From Mycoplasmopsis agassizii (GTDB lineage: Bacteria > Bacillota_I > Bacilli_A > Mycoplasmatales > Metamycoplasmataceae), in NCBI RefSeq assembly GCF_002272945.1, contig NZ_NQMN01000002.1, positions 1 to 64,000 on the forward strand: a stretch of 64,000 nt of DNA, written 5' to 3'. Below the pieces are notes generated by a model. That model had not been told where the DNA came from. It did not search any database and saw nothing but the letters and a program-made list of their open reading frames with translations. This document shows, one piece after another, positions 42,158 through 54,868 of the stretch. A program made the translations under genes and the position numbers. Position 1 is the first letter of the stretch. The number at the start of each line of letters is the position of its first letter.

Positions 42158-42881
42158 TTTTTGCCTCTATTCCCGCTGCACTTTCTTGATCTAGAATAAG
42201 TGTAACGTTTTTATGTTGTTGTAAAGCAGTCGCAGGGATTTTTAAATCACCTACTTTAGCATTTAAAATAGTTTTTACTATTTTGGCTTTTTTACTGCCG
42301 TTTGCTAAAACAATAATTTGTTTAGCTTTTAAAATATCAGATATGCCCATTGTGATCGCACGGTTAATGCGTGCGTTTTCATCACAAAAATTGTCTTTTA
42401 GAGTATTACGATCTAAAGAAACAAAATGGGTTCTAAGATCTCAATCAGTGTAAGGTTCATTAAAAGCAATATGCCCATTTGTTCCAATACCCATGATTAA
42501 TAAGTCAAAAGTTTTGACTTTATCAATCTTGCGATCATATTTATTTAACGCTTCAAGCGACATATCGATTGCTTTAGGAAACGCAATGTTGCGTTTTTTG
42601 ATATTAATATGATCAAACAAATGTTTGTTCATAAAATATCTAAAAGAGTGCTTGTCAGTTTCATCTAAACCTACATATTCATCTAGGTTAAATGACTTTA
42701 CTTCTTCAAAAGAAACTAGGTTTTTTTGATAGTTACGTACTAACTTTTCATAAGTAGCAACTGGGGTATTGCCTGTTGCAAAAACAATTTTTGCATCAGG
42801 TTTTTCCATTACTAAATTAGTAATAATCTCTGCAGCTCTTTCGCTCATTAATTCATAGTTTTTATATACTTCTATTTTCAT
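42135..42881 (-). CDS. nagB: Glucosamine-6-phosphate deaminase
   Basis: 248 aa. Converts GlcN-6-P to fructose-6-P and ammonia, feeding sialic-acid carbon into glycolysis. Motifs: IVFATGNTPVATYEKL, FNLDEYVGL, LLIMGIGTNGHIAFNEP and VTLILDQESA. A separate deacetylase (nagA) is not in this window, so that step must be encoded elsewhere. Confidence 0.93.
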
Positions 42882-42892
42882 TGTACCCCGTC

Positions 42893-43594
42893 TTATATGC
42901 TGGATTCTTTAATAAATTGTCGTGTAATAAATCGTGGTCTTGTAATTGCTGATCCAACAACTGCAAAATCACAACCGATTGCTTTGGCTGCTTTTAAATC
43001 TTTTGGATGATTAAGTCCACCTTCTGCAATTAAAAAAGCTCCATTTTGATGAACAAGTTTTTCGCAATCTTTGATAAATTGGTAATCATTTTCAGTATTT
43101 GAAAATTGTTCAGTTTCAGTTGTTGCCCCTCTTAAAGTAGTTGCAATGTATTTAATACCTAGTTCTAAGGCATTTTTTACATCTTCAATTGTTGAACAAT
43201 CAGCGAGCAAAACTTGCTCTTTATGATTGTTATTATTAAAGTAAGTAACTAATTCTTGTAAGGTTTCTTTAGGTCGCTTGCGCATCGTTGCATCAACTGC
43301 TAGATACTCAGCATCAGTTCTCATTAAGGCTTTAAGCTCTTTTAAAGTTGCGCTAATGTAGACATCGCTATTATCATATTCTCTTTTAATTAGACCGATT
43401 AAAGGTACCTGTGGGAAGTTCTTTTTAATAAGGTTAATATTATTTATTTGGCTAGTTCTGATGCCATCAGCACCACCTAGAATTGCGGCTTTTGCCATTT
43501 TTAGCATAGTCGTTTTTCCAAATAAAGGTTCATCTTTGAGAGCCTGACAAGAAACAAAAAACTGAAAACTTGGCTTGTTTAGTTTATTTTTCAT
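42893..43594 (-). CDS. nanE: N-acetylmannosamine-6-phosphate 2-epimerase
   Basis: 233 aa TIM barrel. VSCQALKDEPLFG near the N-terminus, AAILGGADGIRTS, LIGLIKREYDNSDVYISATL, and LIAEGGLNHPKDLKAAKAIGCDFAVVGSAITRP at the C-terminus are characteristic. First gene of the nan operon, so its upstream region (43595-43783) is the operon promoter. Confidence 0.93.
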   Translation of the reverse strand: MKNKLNKPSFQFFVSCQALKDEPLFGKTTMLKMAKAAILGGADGIRTSQINNINLIKKNFPQVPLIGLIKREYDNSDVYISATLKELKALMRTDAEYLAVDATMRKRPKETLQELVTYFNNNNHKEQVLLADCSTIEDVKNALELGIKYIATTLRGATTETEQFSNTENDYQFIKDCEKLVHQNGAFLIAEGGLNHPKDLKAAKAIGCDFAVVGSAITRPRFITRQFIKESSI

Positions 43595-43713
43595 ATTTCA
43601 ATATAAATTTTTTAACTTTTCCTTTATTAATCTATATCATCCCCCTTTCCTTTTAATTATCATTCAATTAACTTTAATAAATAAAAAATAAAAATTTTTT
43701 TATAATTAATTTA

Positions 43714-43734
43714 AAATATTTAGGATAAATATTT
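43714..43734. promoter_or_regulatory. Palindrome 1 in the nanE/rpiR divergent promoter region
   Basis: AAATATTTA and TAAATATTT separated by GGA, a perfect 9-3-9 dyad. Confidence 0.55.
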
Positions 43735-43736
43735 AA

Positions 43737-43759
43737 AAACTTGAAATTATTTCAAGTTT
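43737..43759. promoter_or_regulatory. Palindrome 2 in the nanE/rpiR divergent promoter region
   Basis: AAACTTGAAA and TTTCAAGTTT separated by TTA, a perfect 10-3-10 dyad starting 23 bases after the first. It lies 25 bases before the regulator's ATG, so it is a good candidate autoregulatory RpiR operator. Confidence 0.6.
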
Positions 43760-43783
43760 AAAGCAAAAAAGAGGTATCCAAAT

Positions 43784-44617
43784 ATGATTAAATTAACTAA
43801 TCGTGACGGGATCAAGTTAAGTAAGAACGAAATTATCCTGTTAGATTTTATTGAACATAACACTGAGACATTTTTAAAAATGCCTATTAACCAGCTTGCA
43901 GATGAATTAAAAATTGCAACTGGTTCAGTTTCTAGACTGGTTAAAAAACTAAACCACAACAACTATCAATCTTTCAAAATTTATGTTGCCGAACTAAACA
44001 CATCAATTGCCACTCATTCTCCCGATGACCAAATGAGTGGACTAGTAAAAAAAGCAAATCAGGTTTTTAATCATTATTATTTTGCAATTAAAAATAATTA
44101 TGAAATGATCAATATTGAACTACTAGAAAAAGCAATTAAGTGAATCTACAAAACTAAAAGTATTTTAGTTTTTGGAATTCACTCTTCATATTCAGTCGCT
44201 AGAGAATTAGGGCAAGGACTTGCTACTTTAGGTTTTGAAAGTCACGTTTCAAATAGCGTGCACGAAGTTATTTTATCTTTAAGAAATAAATATTTACAAG
44301 AAACCATGATCATCATGTTTTCTAAAACTGTTTCTTCAAAAGAAAATCGCTACATCATTCAAATTGCAGAAAAATTCAAAATCAAAGTTTTATTAATAAC
44401 TGAAAATACTAAAATTACAAATACTGAAAATCGTTTAGTTCTTAGATTTGCTTCACTTAGTCAAGAGAGACGAGTCAATGCTTTATCTAGTCGAGTTGCT
44501 CAGTTATTTTATGGCGACATTATTTTAAAAGTTTTGGAAGAAACACTGATCCTTAAAAACGTTAATAATCAAGATCTTTATGACAATTTTAAAGATACTT
44601 GAATTAACGGAAAATAA
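43784..44617 (+). CDS. RpiR-family transcriptional regulator of the sialic acid operon
   Basis: 277 aa. N-terminal helix-turn-helix domain (LSKNEIILLDFIEHN...MPINQLADELKIATGSVSRLVKKL) and C-terminal SIS sugar-phosphate-binding domain (KSILVFGIHSSYSVARELGQGLATLGFESHV ... IIMFSKTVSSKENRYIIQIAEKFKIKVLLITE). Divergent from nanE. The likely ligand is ManNAc-6-P or GlcNAc-6-P, by analogy with NanR-type RpiR regulators. Confidence 0.85.
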
Positions 44618-44630
44618 TTTTATTTAATTT

Positions 44631-44657
44631 TTAGCACTCTAAGCGTTAGAGTGCTAA
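44631..44657 (+). promoter_or_regulatory. CIRCE element (HrcA operator) before clpB
   Basis: TTAGCACTC, nine bases, GAGTGCTAA: a perfect match to the CIRCE consensus, 36 bases before the clpB ATG. It indicates HrcA-controlled heat-shock expression. Confidence 0.97.
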
Positions 44658-44693
44658 AATATTATTATTAGATAAAATTATTAAGGAGAAAAG

Positions 44694-46826
44694 ATGAATG
44701 CAACATTTACAGAAACAGATAACCGCAAACCTTTAGAAAAATATGCTCGTAACTTGACTCAACTAGCAAGAGAAAACAAGTTAGAGCCAGTTATTAATCG
44801 TGATAGTGAAATTCGTGAAATTATCAGAATTTTGAGCAGAAAAAGCAAAAATAACCCTGTTTTAGTGGGTGACCCTGGAGTTGGTAAAACTGCTCTAGTC
44901 GAAGGATTAGCTAGAAAAATAGTTGAAAAACAAGTTCCTATTGATTTACTAGGTAAAGAAGTTTATGAAATTGATCTAGCTTCAATTATTGCAGGTGCTT
45001 CTTATCAGGGGCAATTTGAAAAGCGTATGAAGGACTTATTAAAAGAAATTAATGAAGCAAATGGCAACATCATTGTCTTTATTGATGAGATTCATATGTT
45101 AAACGGCATGGGTAAAAACAGTGCTGAATCAGGGCTTGATGCAGCACAAATGTTAAAGCCAATGTTAGCCAGAGGACAAATGCACATGATTGGGGCAACG
45201 ACCTTAAAAGAGTATAAAAAATACATCGAAACTGACCCTGCATTTGAAAGAAGAATGCAAAAAATCTTAATCAATGAATCATCAGTAACTGACACAATTA
45301 CAATTTTAAGAGGAATCAAAGATCGCTTTGAATCATTTCACAAAGTTAAAATTGATGATGAAGCATTAGTGGCTGCTGCGCAAATGTCAGACCGCTATAT
45401 TGCTGATCGTTTTCTACCTGATAAGGCAATTGATTTAGTTGATGAAGCAGCTTCAGCAATTAAAGTTGAAATGAATTATGAGCCTTTGCCTTTAATTGAA
45501 ATTAAAGAAAAAATTGCTCGTTTAGAAATGGAAAAAGTTGCTTTAAATTCAAGTGACAGTTCTAAACATGAAAAACGTATTAAGGAAATTAATACTGAAT
45601 TAACTAAGTTAAACGAAACTTTTGCTACTCAAGAAAAAGCTTGAAAAGCAGCAAAAGCTAAAATGGATAAACTAGCTGAATATCAAGAAAGACTATATGA
45701 TCTTAACCATCAAATGGACTACTATAACAGTATTGCTGATTATGGAAAAACTGCTGAAATCAAATATCGAGATATTCCTAAACTAGAACAAGAAAAACTT
45801 GAACTAGAAAAAACCTTAGAAAATAGTGAAGAAAGATTAATTAAAAATAAGGTAACTCGTGAAGAAATTATGATCGTAATTTCTAACTGAACAGGCATTC
45901 CTGCAACCAAATTATTAAAAGATGAACGTGAAAAAATTCTCAATCTTGACAAGGAATTGGCTAAAACTATAAAAGGTCAAGATGAAGCGATTAAGGAAAT
46001 TCATCGCATCATCATGCGCAATAAAGCAAATATCAACGACTTAAATAAGCCAATTGGTTCATTTTTATTCCTAGGACCTTCTGGTGTAGGTAAAACAGAA
46101 TTAAGTCGTGCGCTAGCTGCACAACTATTTTCAAGTGAAAATGACTTAATTCGTTTAGACATGTCAGAGTACATGGAAAAACATTCAGTTTCTAAAATCA
46201 TTGGTTCACCTCCAGGTTATGTAGGTTATGAATCAGGTGGACAAGTAACTGAAAAAATTAGAAGAAAACCTTATTCAATTTTATTAATTGATGAAATTGA
46301 AAAGGCTCACCCTGATGTAGTTAATATTTTCTTACAAATGCTTGATTCAGGCCGTATAACTGATGCACAAGGTAGAGAAATTAACTGTAAGAACTTGATT
46401 ATCATTATGACAAGTAATTTAACTGCTGAATTAGCACATGCAGGTGCAACTGAAGTAGAAGTGCAAGAAGCATTAAATAAATTTTTTAGACCTGAATTTG
46501 TCAATCGAATTGATTCAATTATTACTTTTAATAAGTTAACAATTGAAGTTAAAGAAGAAATTGCTAGATTAGAATTAGCTAAGGTAGCGCAGCGCTTAAT
46601 TATGAATAACTACCATATTTCATTTGATGAAAGTGTTGTGCAAGAAATGCTTAAAAAAGCTTTTAACGATAACTTTGGAGCAAGACCTATTAAACGCTTT
46701 ATTCAAGATAAAATCGAATCGTTACTTGCTTTTGAAATCGTTAATACATCAATGAAACAAGATTTATTCTATGTAGTTTACTTTGAAAACGGTAACTTTA
46801 CTTTAAGAAAATCACTTCCAAATTAA
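44694..46826 (+). CDS. clpB: ClpB-type AAA+ disaggregase lacking the N-domain
   Basis: 710 aa. It begins just before the first AAA+ domain (Walker A GDPGVGKTALVEGLA near 59) and has no Clp_N domain, the short mycoplasma form. A coiled middle domain (about 280-400, with ARLEMEKVAL... and LYDLNHQMDYYNSIADYGKTAEIKY) is typical of ClpB rather than ClpC. The second AAA+ domain has GPSGVGKTELSRALA, DMSEYMEKHSVSKIIGSPPGYVG and FRPEFVNRID. Behind a perfect CIRCE site; followed by a terminator. Confidence 0.95.
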
Positions 46827-46830
46827 TCTG

Positions 46831-46856
46831 AAAATCTGCTTTCGGGCAGATTTTTC
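46831..46856 (+). terminator. Terminator after clpB
   Basis: AAAATCTGC / GCAGATTTT with a six-base loop, then further T residues. Confidence 0.85.
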
Positions 46857-46920
46857 TTTTGCCTTAAATTAGTAAATTTCAAGAAATAAAAATGAACTTC
46901 GCATTGGAAGTTCATAATTT

Positions 46921-49323
46921 TTAGATTTTAAATCCAGTAATTTTAATTGTAAATGTTTTAATAATTTTATCAAGTTGAGCAGTTACTGTCATATTGATTG
47001 TTGTTTTATCTTTAGCATCAATTTCAAATTCAAACTTTGTAAAAGGTGATTGTGCTAGCGATCTAAATTCAACTTGATCTCTTGGATTTAAATACATCGC
47101 AATTGCATCAATGATGTATGTACCGTTAGTATAACGGTTATCAATTTCTTGTTTAAAGATATAACTTGAAACATCTTTGGCAATTGTATAGGTTTTATTT
47201 GTGAAGAAATTTACACGTGTTTGAATTACGTTGTAAACAACAACATCGTTATAATCTGATTCTAAGGTTAGAGTTAAAGTCTCTTTTTTATTAGTAATTA
47301 TGTTGTTAAATTCTAGGTTAACTTTTAACATATTTCATGTTAATTTATCACTTGCATTATAAGAAATAGTTGTCACCTTTAAATCGTATTTATCAAATAA
47401 ATCTTTAGTTGCTTGATCACTAATTAAACCTTTAATTATGTCTAATCTTTCGGCGCTACTTTTAACTAAAAGATCTTGATAAAAGTCACTAATTACTGTG
47501 CCTGGTTTTAGATGTAAATTTCTAAGTAAGAAGACTTCTAATTTTAATTTTCATAATGAAAAATTTGTTTGTACTTGGTTTGGATCATTTAGTCCTTCAC
47601 CAAAACCTGTTACTGTAAAAATGTATTTTCTAGATAGACCATTTAATTTTAATGTTAGGTAAAGTTTTAAATTATTATCAGTTAATTCTAGTTCTAATTC
47701 TCGCTCTGTTTTATCAGCTAAAATTTGATCAATTCTACCCTTACCAGCTTCACCTGATTCTTCTTTTAATGCATTTAATAATACATCGCCTTCTAAGGTT
47801 TTAATTCGATCATAAAATGATTTAACTTCTAGTTCATTATTGCTTCTTAATTGAATATCAAAAGTAATGAATTTTGATTCGAAAGTATCGAAAAATGCGA
47901 TGATTTCGGTTGCTGTTTGACTTAATTCAGGTGCTGGTGAAGATGCTCCAAAATTTAAAATTACATTAACTTTTTCATTTAATCCATTTTCACTAATTAC
48001 AAAGAATTCTGCTCTTAAAACATCTTTATCATTTGTTAAAGTTACGTTTTTGATAAATGAATTTTTTAGAATGTTTTTGCTATCTTCACTAATTACAAAT
48101 TTAGCAAATATTTCTAATTTTTCAGTGTTTAAAAATTTAATAGATCCATTAGGATTTAGAGTTTCAAAATAACTTAAATATTTTTGTTTATTTCAAATTG
48201 AATTTAAATTTCAATCAGCAGTTTTAATGGAATTTAGAACATCATAAAATGCTTTATAATCACTGTCATTTTCCAGTTTTCATTTATGTGTAATTTCTTT
48301 TTGTTCTGCTTCAGTTCTAAAATTATTTAACTTCAAAATTGCTGAATAATCAGCATCATTAAAATTATAAGTTAGACTAAAAGTTAGGTTGTCATTTTCT
48401 TCATCTTTGAAGCTAAAAGATAAATCCTTAACTGATTTTAAAGAGTTATTAAATTCACTAATTTTGGCTTTAAAATTATCACTTCATGCATCATTTAATT
48501 TAATCTGATTTTCTTCAATTATGATTGAATTTTTAAATGCTTCTCTAGTGATAGATGTTGCCATATCAAGTGTTTGATTATTTAAAGCATTATAAATTGT
48601 TGTTGCTAATTCATCTTGATTAACTTCAGAAAAGTTAGCAAATTCAAAACTTAGACACTTTTTGTTTGCAGGTACATTTGTTTGCTTAATGTCAAATTTG
48701 ATAGTCGCTTTTTGTGCTTCAGTTGTAACTTCATAATTTTCAAAAGTTACATTATCAATATTTGTTGATACTTTAAAATACTGCTCAAATTTAAAAATAT
48801 CTGAAACAAGATTTTTAAATTGTTCGCTAGTAATTTTTTTGCTAATTGATGCACGTGCAGCTTCAACTGTTGTTGTAATGTTATTTACAATTGCATCTAA
48901 ATCAATTCTAGTGAATTTTAAAAATCCACTAAGTTCAAAATCCTTACTTGCAGTATCAACATTAGTTGCATTTGCAACTCTAACAGAAAGTTTTAATTTA
49001 CCTTCTACATCATCAGGATCTTTAATTGCTAAAGTCAAATTATAAGTTCCAAGCACTAGTTCGTTTAAACCAAATGCATTTCTTAATTTTTCCTGAGTAT
49101 CTAATTCACTTTTAAGAACTGAAGGTGATTTACCAATAATACTTTCTTGTATTTTGTAACTTGTTTCTGCCTTAATAAGAATTGCAGCAGCATTAATATC
49201 TATCGGTGTTGGCCGTGATGGATTACTTGGTGTGCTACATGAAATGGCTGTTGCTACAATTGTAAAACCACTTGCAATTAATGCAAGTTTTAAAAAACTT
49301 TTTCCTCTTTTATTTTTGATCAT
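46921..49323 (-). CDS. Repeat-containing surface lipoprotein
   Basis: 800 aa. Signal peptide with lipobox VATAISC (Cys about residue 29), so a membrane-anchored lipoprotein. The body is built of modules ending in short strands such as FELSGF, FEFANF, LKLNNF, FTVTGF and KITGF, related to those of the 1188-aa protein and of the lipoprotein at 60895. Several TGA Trp codons; I followed the frame throughout without a break. Function unknown, likely surface-exposed antigen or adhesin. Confidence 0.85.
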
Positions 49324-49427
49324 AGTCTTCCTTACTAAAAATTGTAGGTAAATTATAATAGAAAACTTGCAAATTAAGTTTTTTCTATTAATTTTGAATT
49401 ATTTTGAAAATAGTTGCTCAAAGAAGT

Positions 49428-49456
49428 AAAAATAGCCTACTTTTGAGGCTATTTTT
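49428..49456 (-). terminator. Terminator after rpoC
   Basis: AAAAATAGCCT / AGGCTATTTTT arms with a short loop; T-run on the minus strand. Confidence 0.85.
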
Positions 49457-49461
49457 GAGTT

Positions 49462-52400
49462 TTAAAAGTCCATTCCTTCGATGTCATCTTGGAACATATT
49501 CAAGATTTTTTGATCGATTTCGATCGCATGATTGTGTTTTTGACGATGTCTGAAGAAGTCTTTAGGATCTTGGATATTAAATTTAGAGTTTTTACCAGTT
49601 GAAACATTGGTTCCAGCAGGAATTTTGTGCCCTAAAATGATGTTTTCTTTTAGACCGCTTAATCTATCAATTTTTGATGAAATTGCAGCATTAACAATAA
49701 TTTTTGCACTTTCTTGATATGAAGCAGCAGCTAAGAATGAATCAGATAATAAAGGAATTTGTTTTGCCCCTAAAATAACTGTTTTACCAAATGGTGGGCG
49801 CTTTCCTTCTGATAATAATTTACCTGTAATTTGTCTAAATTTGTCACGGCTAATTAATGAACCAGCAACTAATTGAGAATCACCTGGTAAGCTAACTTGG
49901 ATTTTTGAAAGCATCTGACTAATAATGATTTCCACATATTTATCGTTAATTGCAATCCCTTGCATACGATAAATTCTTTGGATTTCTTTTAATAAGTAAG
50001 ATTGCACAGCACGTGGTCCAGCGTATTCTAATAATTGGTTTAGAATAATTGGTCCATCGACAATTTTTTCTCCAGGTGCTACTTTATCACCAACTTTTAC
50101 ACGAATACTTGAAGTTGTGTTGGCACTAATTTTATCTTCAACTGTGCCGCCATCTGAAGTTCCATATAAAACAGTAATTTGATAGTCTCTAAAGGCTCCA
50201 TTGCGGTGCTTTCTTTCTTCGATATTAAGGATTTCACCGAATGTTTTAGCAATTTCAGCTTGACGTCCTCAAGGTTTTTGGTAAGCATCGATTAACTCTG
50301 ATAAACGACCAAAACCACCAGTAATATCTTCAACACCAGCAACCCCTCCAGTATGGAAAGTACGCATGGTTAGCTGTGTACCAGGTTCACCAATTGATTG
50401 ACTAGCTGTAATTCCAACTGCTTCACCAATTGAAACTGTTCTTGAGGTTGATAAGTCTTTTCCAAAACATTTTTGACAAACACCATTACGTGTTGCACAT
50501 GCTAAAACTGAACGAATTTCCACTGCTTCATGATGTTTAATAATTTCACGAGCCATTGATGGAGTAATTAATTCATTTTCTTTAGTAATAGTGTTTCCGT
50601 ATGGGTCTTTAATTTCTCTGATACTAAAACGACCTTGAATTCTTTCAAATAAAGGTACAATAACTGATTTAGTACGGTTATCAATAATTGATTTAATTAC
50701 AAATCCACTATCAACACCACAATCAGGTTCGCGCACAACAATACTTTGAGCAACGTCGATTAACCGTCTAGTTAAATACCCTGATTTAGCAGTATTTAAG
50801 GCTGTATCAGTTAGTCCTTTACGAGCCCCGTGGGTTGATGAGTAGAACTCAAAACTTGTTAACCCTTCTAAAAATGATGACTTAACAGGGATTTCAACGG
50901 TTGAACGAATAACACGCTCATTTTCAGCATCGGCTTTTAATCTTTGCGCATTATTTGCCATCAGTCCACGTAGTCCTGCTAGCTGCACGAAGTTAGAAAT
51001 AGTTGCACGAGCACCACTATTCATCATGATAAATAGTGGGTTGAAAGTAAAGTCATTATTTTCAATCACTCGTTTTAAATCACCTTGGATATTTTCTTTA
51101 ATTTCAGATCATTTTCTAATAGTTAGTGAGTAACGCTGATCATCAGTAATTCAACCTTGGTTGTATTTTGATTTCAGTTGGTTAGTGTATTCTTCACCTT
51201 CACGAATCTTATCGTTTTTGTTTTCAACTGTCATAATGTCAGCAATTGAAATTGATGTTCCTGAAATAGTTGAGAACTTAAATCCTAGATCTTTAATTTT
51301 GTCTAAGAATGAAGCAATTGAATTGACATATTCGAATCAAACATATTCAAGTAATTCGATGTATTGTTCCATTTCTCATAGAGGTGTATCTAGTTTGCGT
51401 TCAATTTTTAAACGTTTATTGATTTTTTCAAAACCAATAATGGTGATTTTTTCAAGCATTGAAATGTGAGTGTAATTTAAATCATAACCTTCAACATCTT
51501 TAATATTTGCTAGTAAATCACGTACGTTTGTATAGTTTTCAGCATTTAATTTATCAATTACTTCTGCTAATTCTGCTTTAGAAATACTTGGTAAGTATTT
51601 TTCGTAAATTGCACGAATAATACGAGCAACATTTTTCTTAGTTAAAGCATCATTAATAGGTTTTGACTTGATAAATTCTTTGATGTCTCCACCATAAGGA
51701 ACTTGATAATTTTTAAAATAATCATTTCTTGCATAGGTGGCTTCAGTGTTATCAAAAATGAAGTTAAAACTTTCAGGAAAGGCTTCATTAAAAATGAATT
51801 TACCAACTGTTGAAATTACATAACCTTTATTAGTTGAAACTGTTGAAAGTTTGTTTAGATTTTTAAAAGGCATTGCTACACGAGCGTGTAAGCTAACAAT
51901 TCCTGAATCGTATGCTAATTTAATTTCATCCAAATTAGCAAACACATGTCCTTCACCTTTAGCACCTGCAATTTCCATTGTTAAGTAGTAAATTCCTAAA
52001 ACCATATCCTGAGAAGGGTTGATAATTGGTTCACCATCTTTAGGTCCTAGAATGTTACGGTTAGCATATAAAAGTTCTTTTGCTTCACGGACTGCTTCAT
52101 CAGAAATCGGTACGTGCACAGCCATCTGGTCACCATCAAAATCGGCATTGAAAGCTTCAGTAACAAGTGGGTGCAAGCGAATTGCACGTCCTCTAATTAA
52201 AACTGGTTCAAAAGCCTGAATTGATAAACGGTGCAAGGTAGGCGCACGGTTAAGTAGAATTGGTCTACCTTTAATAACTTCAGCAACTTCAGGTCAAATA
52301 ATCGGGTTTAAATTTTCAATTAACTTACGAGCATTTTTAACTGAGTGGGAAATTTCTTTTTGAATTAGCCGTTTAATAATCCATGGCTCAAATAATTTAG

Positions 52401-53766
52401 CAGCCATTTCACGAGGAATTCCTGCTTGGTGAATTTTTAAATTAGGACCAACAACGATAACTGAACGACCTGAATAATCGACACGTTTTCCTAAAATATT
52501 TTGACGGAAACGTCCTTTTTTACCAGTTAAAGCATCAGCTAGTGATTTTAAAGCACGGTTATCTTTGGAAACAACTGGTTTAGGTTTTTTCTTAGCATTA
52601 TCAATTAAAGCATCAACTGCTTCTTGAATCATTCTTAACTCATTTTGTAAAATTAATGTTGGAGCATCTGAATCAAGTCATTTTTTAAGACGATTATTTC
52701 TGATGATAATACGGCGATATAATTCATTAATATCACTAGTTGAGTGACGCCCACCATCTAGTTGTACAAGTGGTCTAAGTTCAACTGGAATAACAGGTAA
52801 TTTATAAATTAACATGTTAATTGGCTCTTGTTTAGAGTCAATAAATGAGTTAATAATTTTTAGCCTCTTATATAAAATTGAACGTTCTTGTTTTTTAGAA
52901 ACAGGTAAGTGTGAACCTGATAACTCACCCTTATTAATTTCGTTAATTTTTTCACGAACTTTTTCACGTTCTTCTTCTAAATTAATATTTTTTAATAAGT
53001 ATTCGATCGCACGACTTCCAGTTGCAATTTTTGCATCTGAATATTCTTCGATAACTTCGTTTAATTCGTAAAAATCAACACCATAATCTGGTCCTGATTT
53101 TGATTCAGAAATTTCAATAATTTCATTTAATGATTCATCAATAATTTCTTGAGCTTCTTCATCATCTGGTAAACGTTCTTTAAGTTCGATTAAAACATTT
53201 TTATAAATTTCAGCAGCATTATTAATGTTGATGATTTTATTTTTAGGTAGATTTTTTAAGCCGCCTGATTCTAAAATGATATGTGATTTATAGTAGATAA
53301 CGTTTTCTAAATCAGTTTTAGAAACGTTTTCTGAACTATTTTCAACTCTTAAACCAAGTAGTTTTGAAATAATTGAGTGATCAATTTTAAAGAATCAAAA
53401 GTGCACAACAGGTACATGTAAAGTAATGTGACCCATTCTTGAACGTCTTGCTAATTTAGGTAAAATTTCAGGTTTTTCAATTTCACAAAGAGAAGTTGCA
53501 TTACAAATTTGACCTTCGTTTGATTTTTTATATTTACGCCCACAAATAGGACATTTATAGTCAGTTGTTGGACCAAAAATTAATTCATCAAATAGACCAT
53601 ATCTTTCAGGTTTATATGATTTATAGTTAATAGTTTCTGGCTTAGTAACTTCCCCATGAGATCATTCTTCAACGTCTTTTTGTGTTACTAATGAAAGTGA
53701 AATTTTTTGGATTTTATTTTCGTCAATCGAGTGGTATGCTCGTGTTTTAATAATTTCTTTTTCCAT
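49462..53766 (-). CDS. rpoC: DNA-directed RNA polymerase subunit beta'
   Basis: 1434 aa. The N-terminal zinc region [26 protein letters not shown] is present. The clamp and rudder are followed by the active-site [12 protein letters not shown] near residue 540, the bridge/trigger region ([24 protein letters not shown]) and a C-terminal PGTNV-like end ([12 protein letters not shown]). Unusually not adjacent to rpoB: a nitroreductase gene and a terminator lie between them, so rpoC needs its own promoter in 53767-53948. Confidence 0.97.
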
Positions 53767-53892
53767 ATAGTTCTCCAGTCTTAATTTTTTAATTAAATAA
53801 AAATAAGAAAAACAACCTAAGTTATTTTTCTGACTTTAAAATTCTTGATTCTTATTTAATTTCAATGTTTCATCATTATATAGATTAGCATC

Positions 53893-53918
53893 GAAAAAAA
53901 ATAATTATTTTTTTGAAT
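53893..53918. other. A/T palindrome between the nitroreductase gene and rpoC
   Basis: A run of A, then AATAATTATT, then a run of T forms a near-perfect dyad. Possible weak terminator or promoter element in the 182-base gap before rpoC. Confidence 0.35.
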
Positions 53919-53948
53919 TTTTAAGCCATTTTTTGATATGCAAAAAAC

Positions 53949-54776
53949 CTATTTATCTTCGTCTTCAGTAGGCTTTTTAAGACCAAAAGTAACGGCTGTT
54001 AAATTTTCTCGTGGCTCATTTGAAAATTCAGGATAGTCTTTATGTGGATCAAATAATGGTTTCATGAAATCTGTATAAACGTGTGAAACATCTTTGGCAT
54101 AGGCATTAACCATTGCTTTGGTTCAACTTGTATCAACATTCATCACATCTTTTCAGAATTTAGTTTCAACTGCATCAAAATCTTTGACCTCTTGAGCAAC
54201 TTCATTTTTGTCGTATTTATCAATGTAAACACGATTTAAACGTGGTCTTTCTAAAGCTGGTCCATCGCTTTTTCCGATGTTTACAGCAATTACAGGAAAG
54301 ACGTTTTCTGGTAAGTTGTATTTTTCTTTTAAGTATACAGGTAGTCCAAAATGACGTACACCTCCAACAATTGTGCTGTTATATCCTAAACTTTCAGCAG
54401 CAATAACTGCGTTTTGCAACATGATATAAGCATCACCTCAAGCGTTTAAGAAGTTGTCAAAAGTTTTGATAACTACGCTTTGATTTTGTACTTTACTTGC
54501 AGTTTCAATACGGTTAAAATCAATCATGAAAACAACTGTAATTGCTGAAGTTAAGTAGTGTTTTTGTCTTTCAATATTTACTTTTGCAAAAATTTCTTCT
54601 TTGACTTCAGGATCTTTAATTACTAAAGCACTAACATGAAATTTATTGCTTGAAGTAGGTGCTGCATTCATTGCTTTGACGATTTCATCTAAATCTTCAG
54701 GAGTAATTGAATCACCACTCATTTGACGGTGTGAACGACGTTTTAAAATTAAATCAATGGTTTGATTTTTAGGCAT
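53949..54776 (-). CDS. Nitroreductase-family FMN protein inserted between rpoB and rpoC
   Basis: 275 aa. The N-terminus is LILKRRSHRQMSGDSITPEDLDEIVKAMNAAPTSSNKF, the standard FMN-binding start of NfsA/NfsB-type flavin reductases. Then LQNAVIAAESLGYNSTIVGGVRH and FPVIAVNIGKSD. It probably reduces quinones, nitro compounds or flavins with NAD(P)H. The start is ATG 54776 behind GGAG. Flanked upstream by the rpoB terminator, so independently transcribed. Confidence 0.88.
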
Positions 54777-54841
54777 TTTTTTCTCCAATTTTGAATTATT
54801 TTTAAGTTTAAAAAAATTGCTTTTCTGGTTATTAAAACAAT

Positions 54842-54868
54842 AAAAACAGCAACATGTATGCTGTTTTT
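54842..54868 (-). terminator. Terminator after rpoB
   Basis: AAAAACAGCA / TGCTGTTTTT arms with a short loop, T-run on the minus strand, 14 bases after the rpoB stop. Confidence 0.85.
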
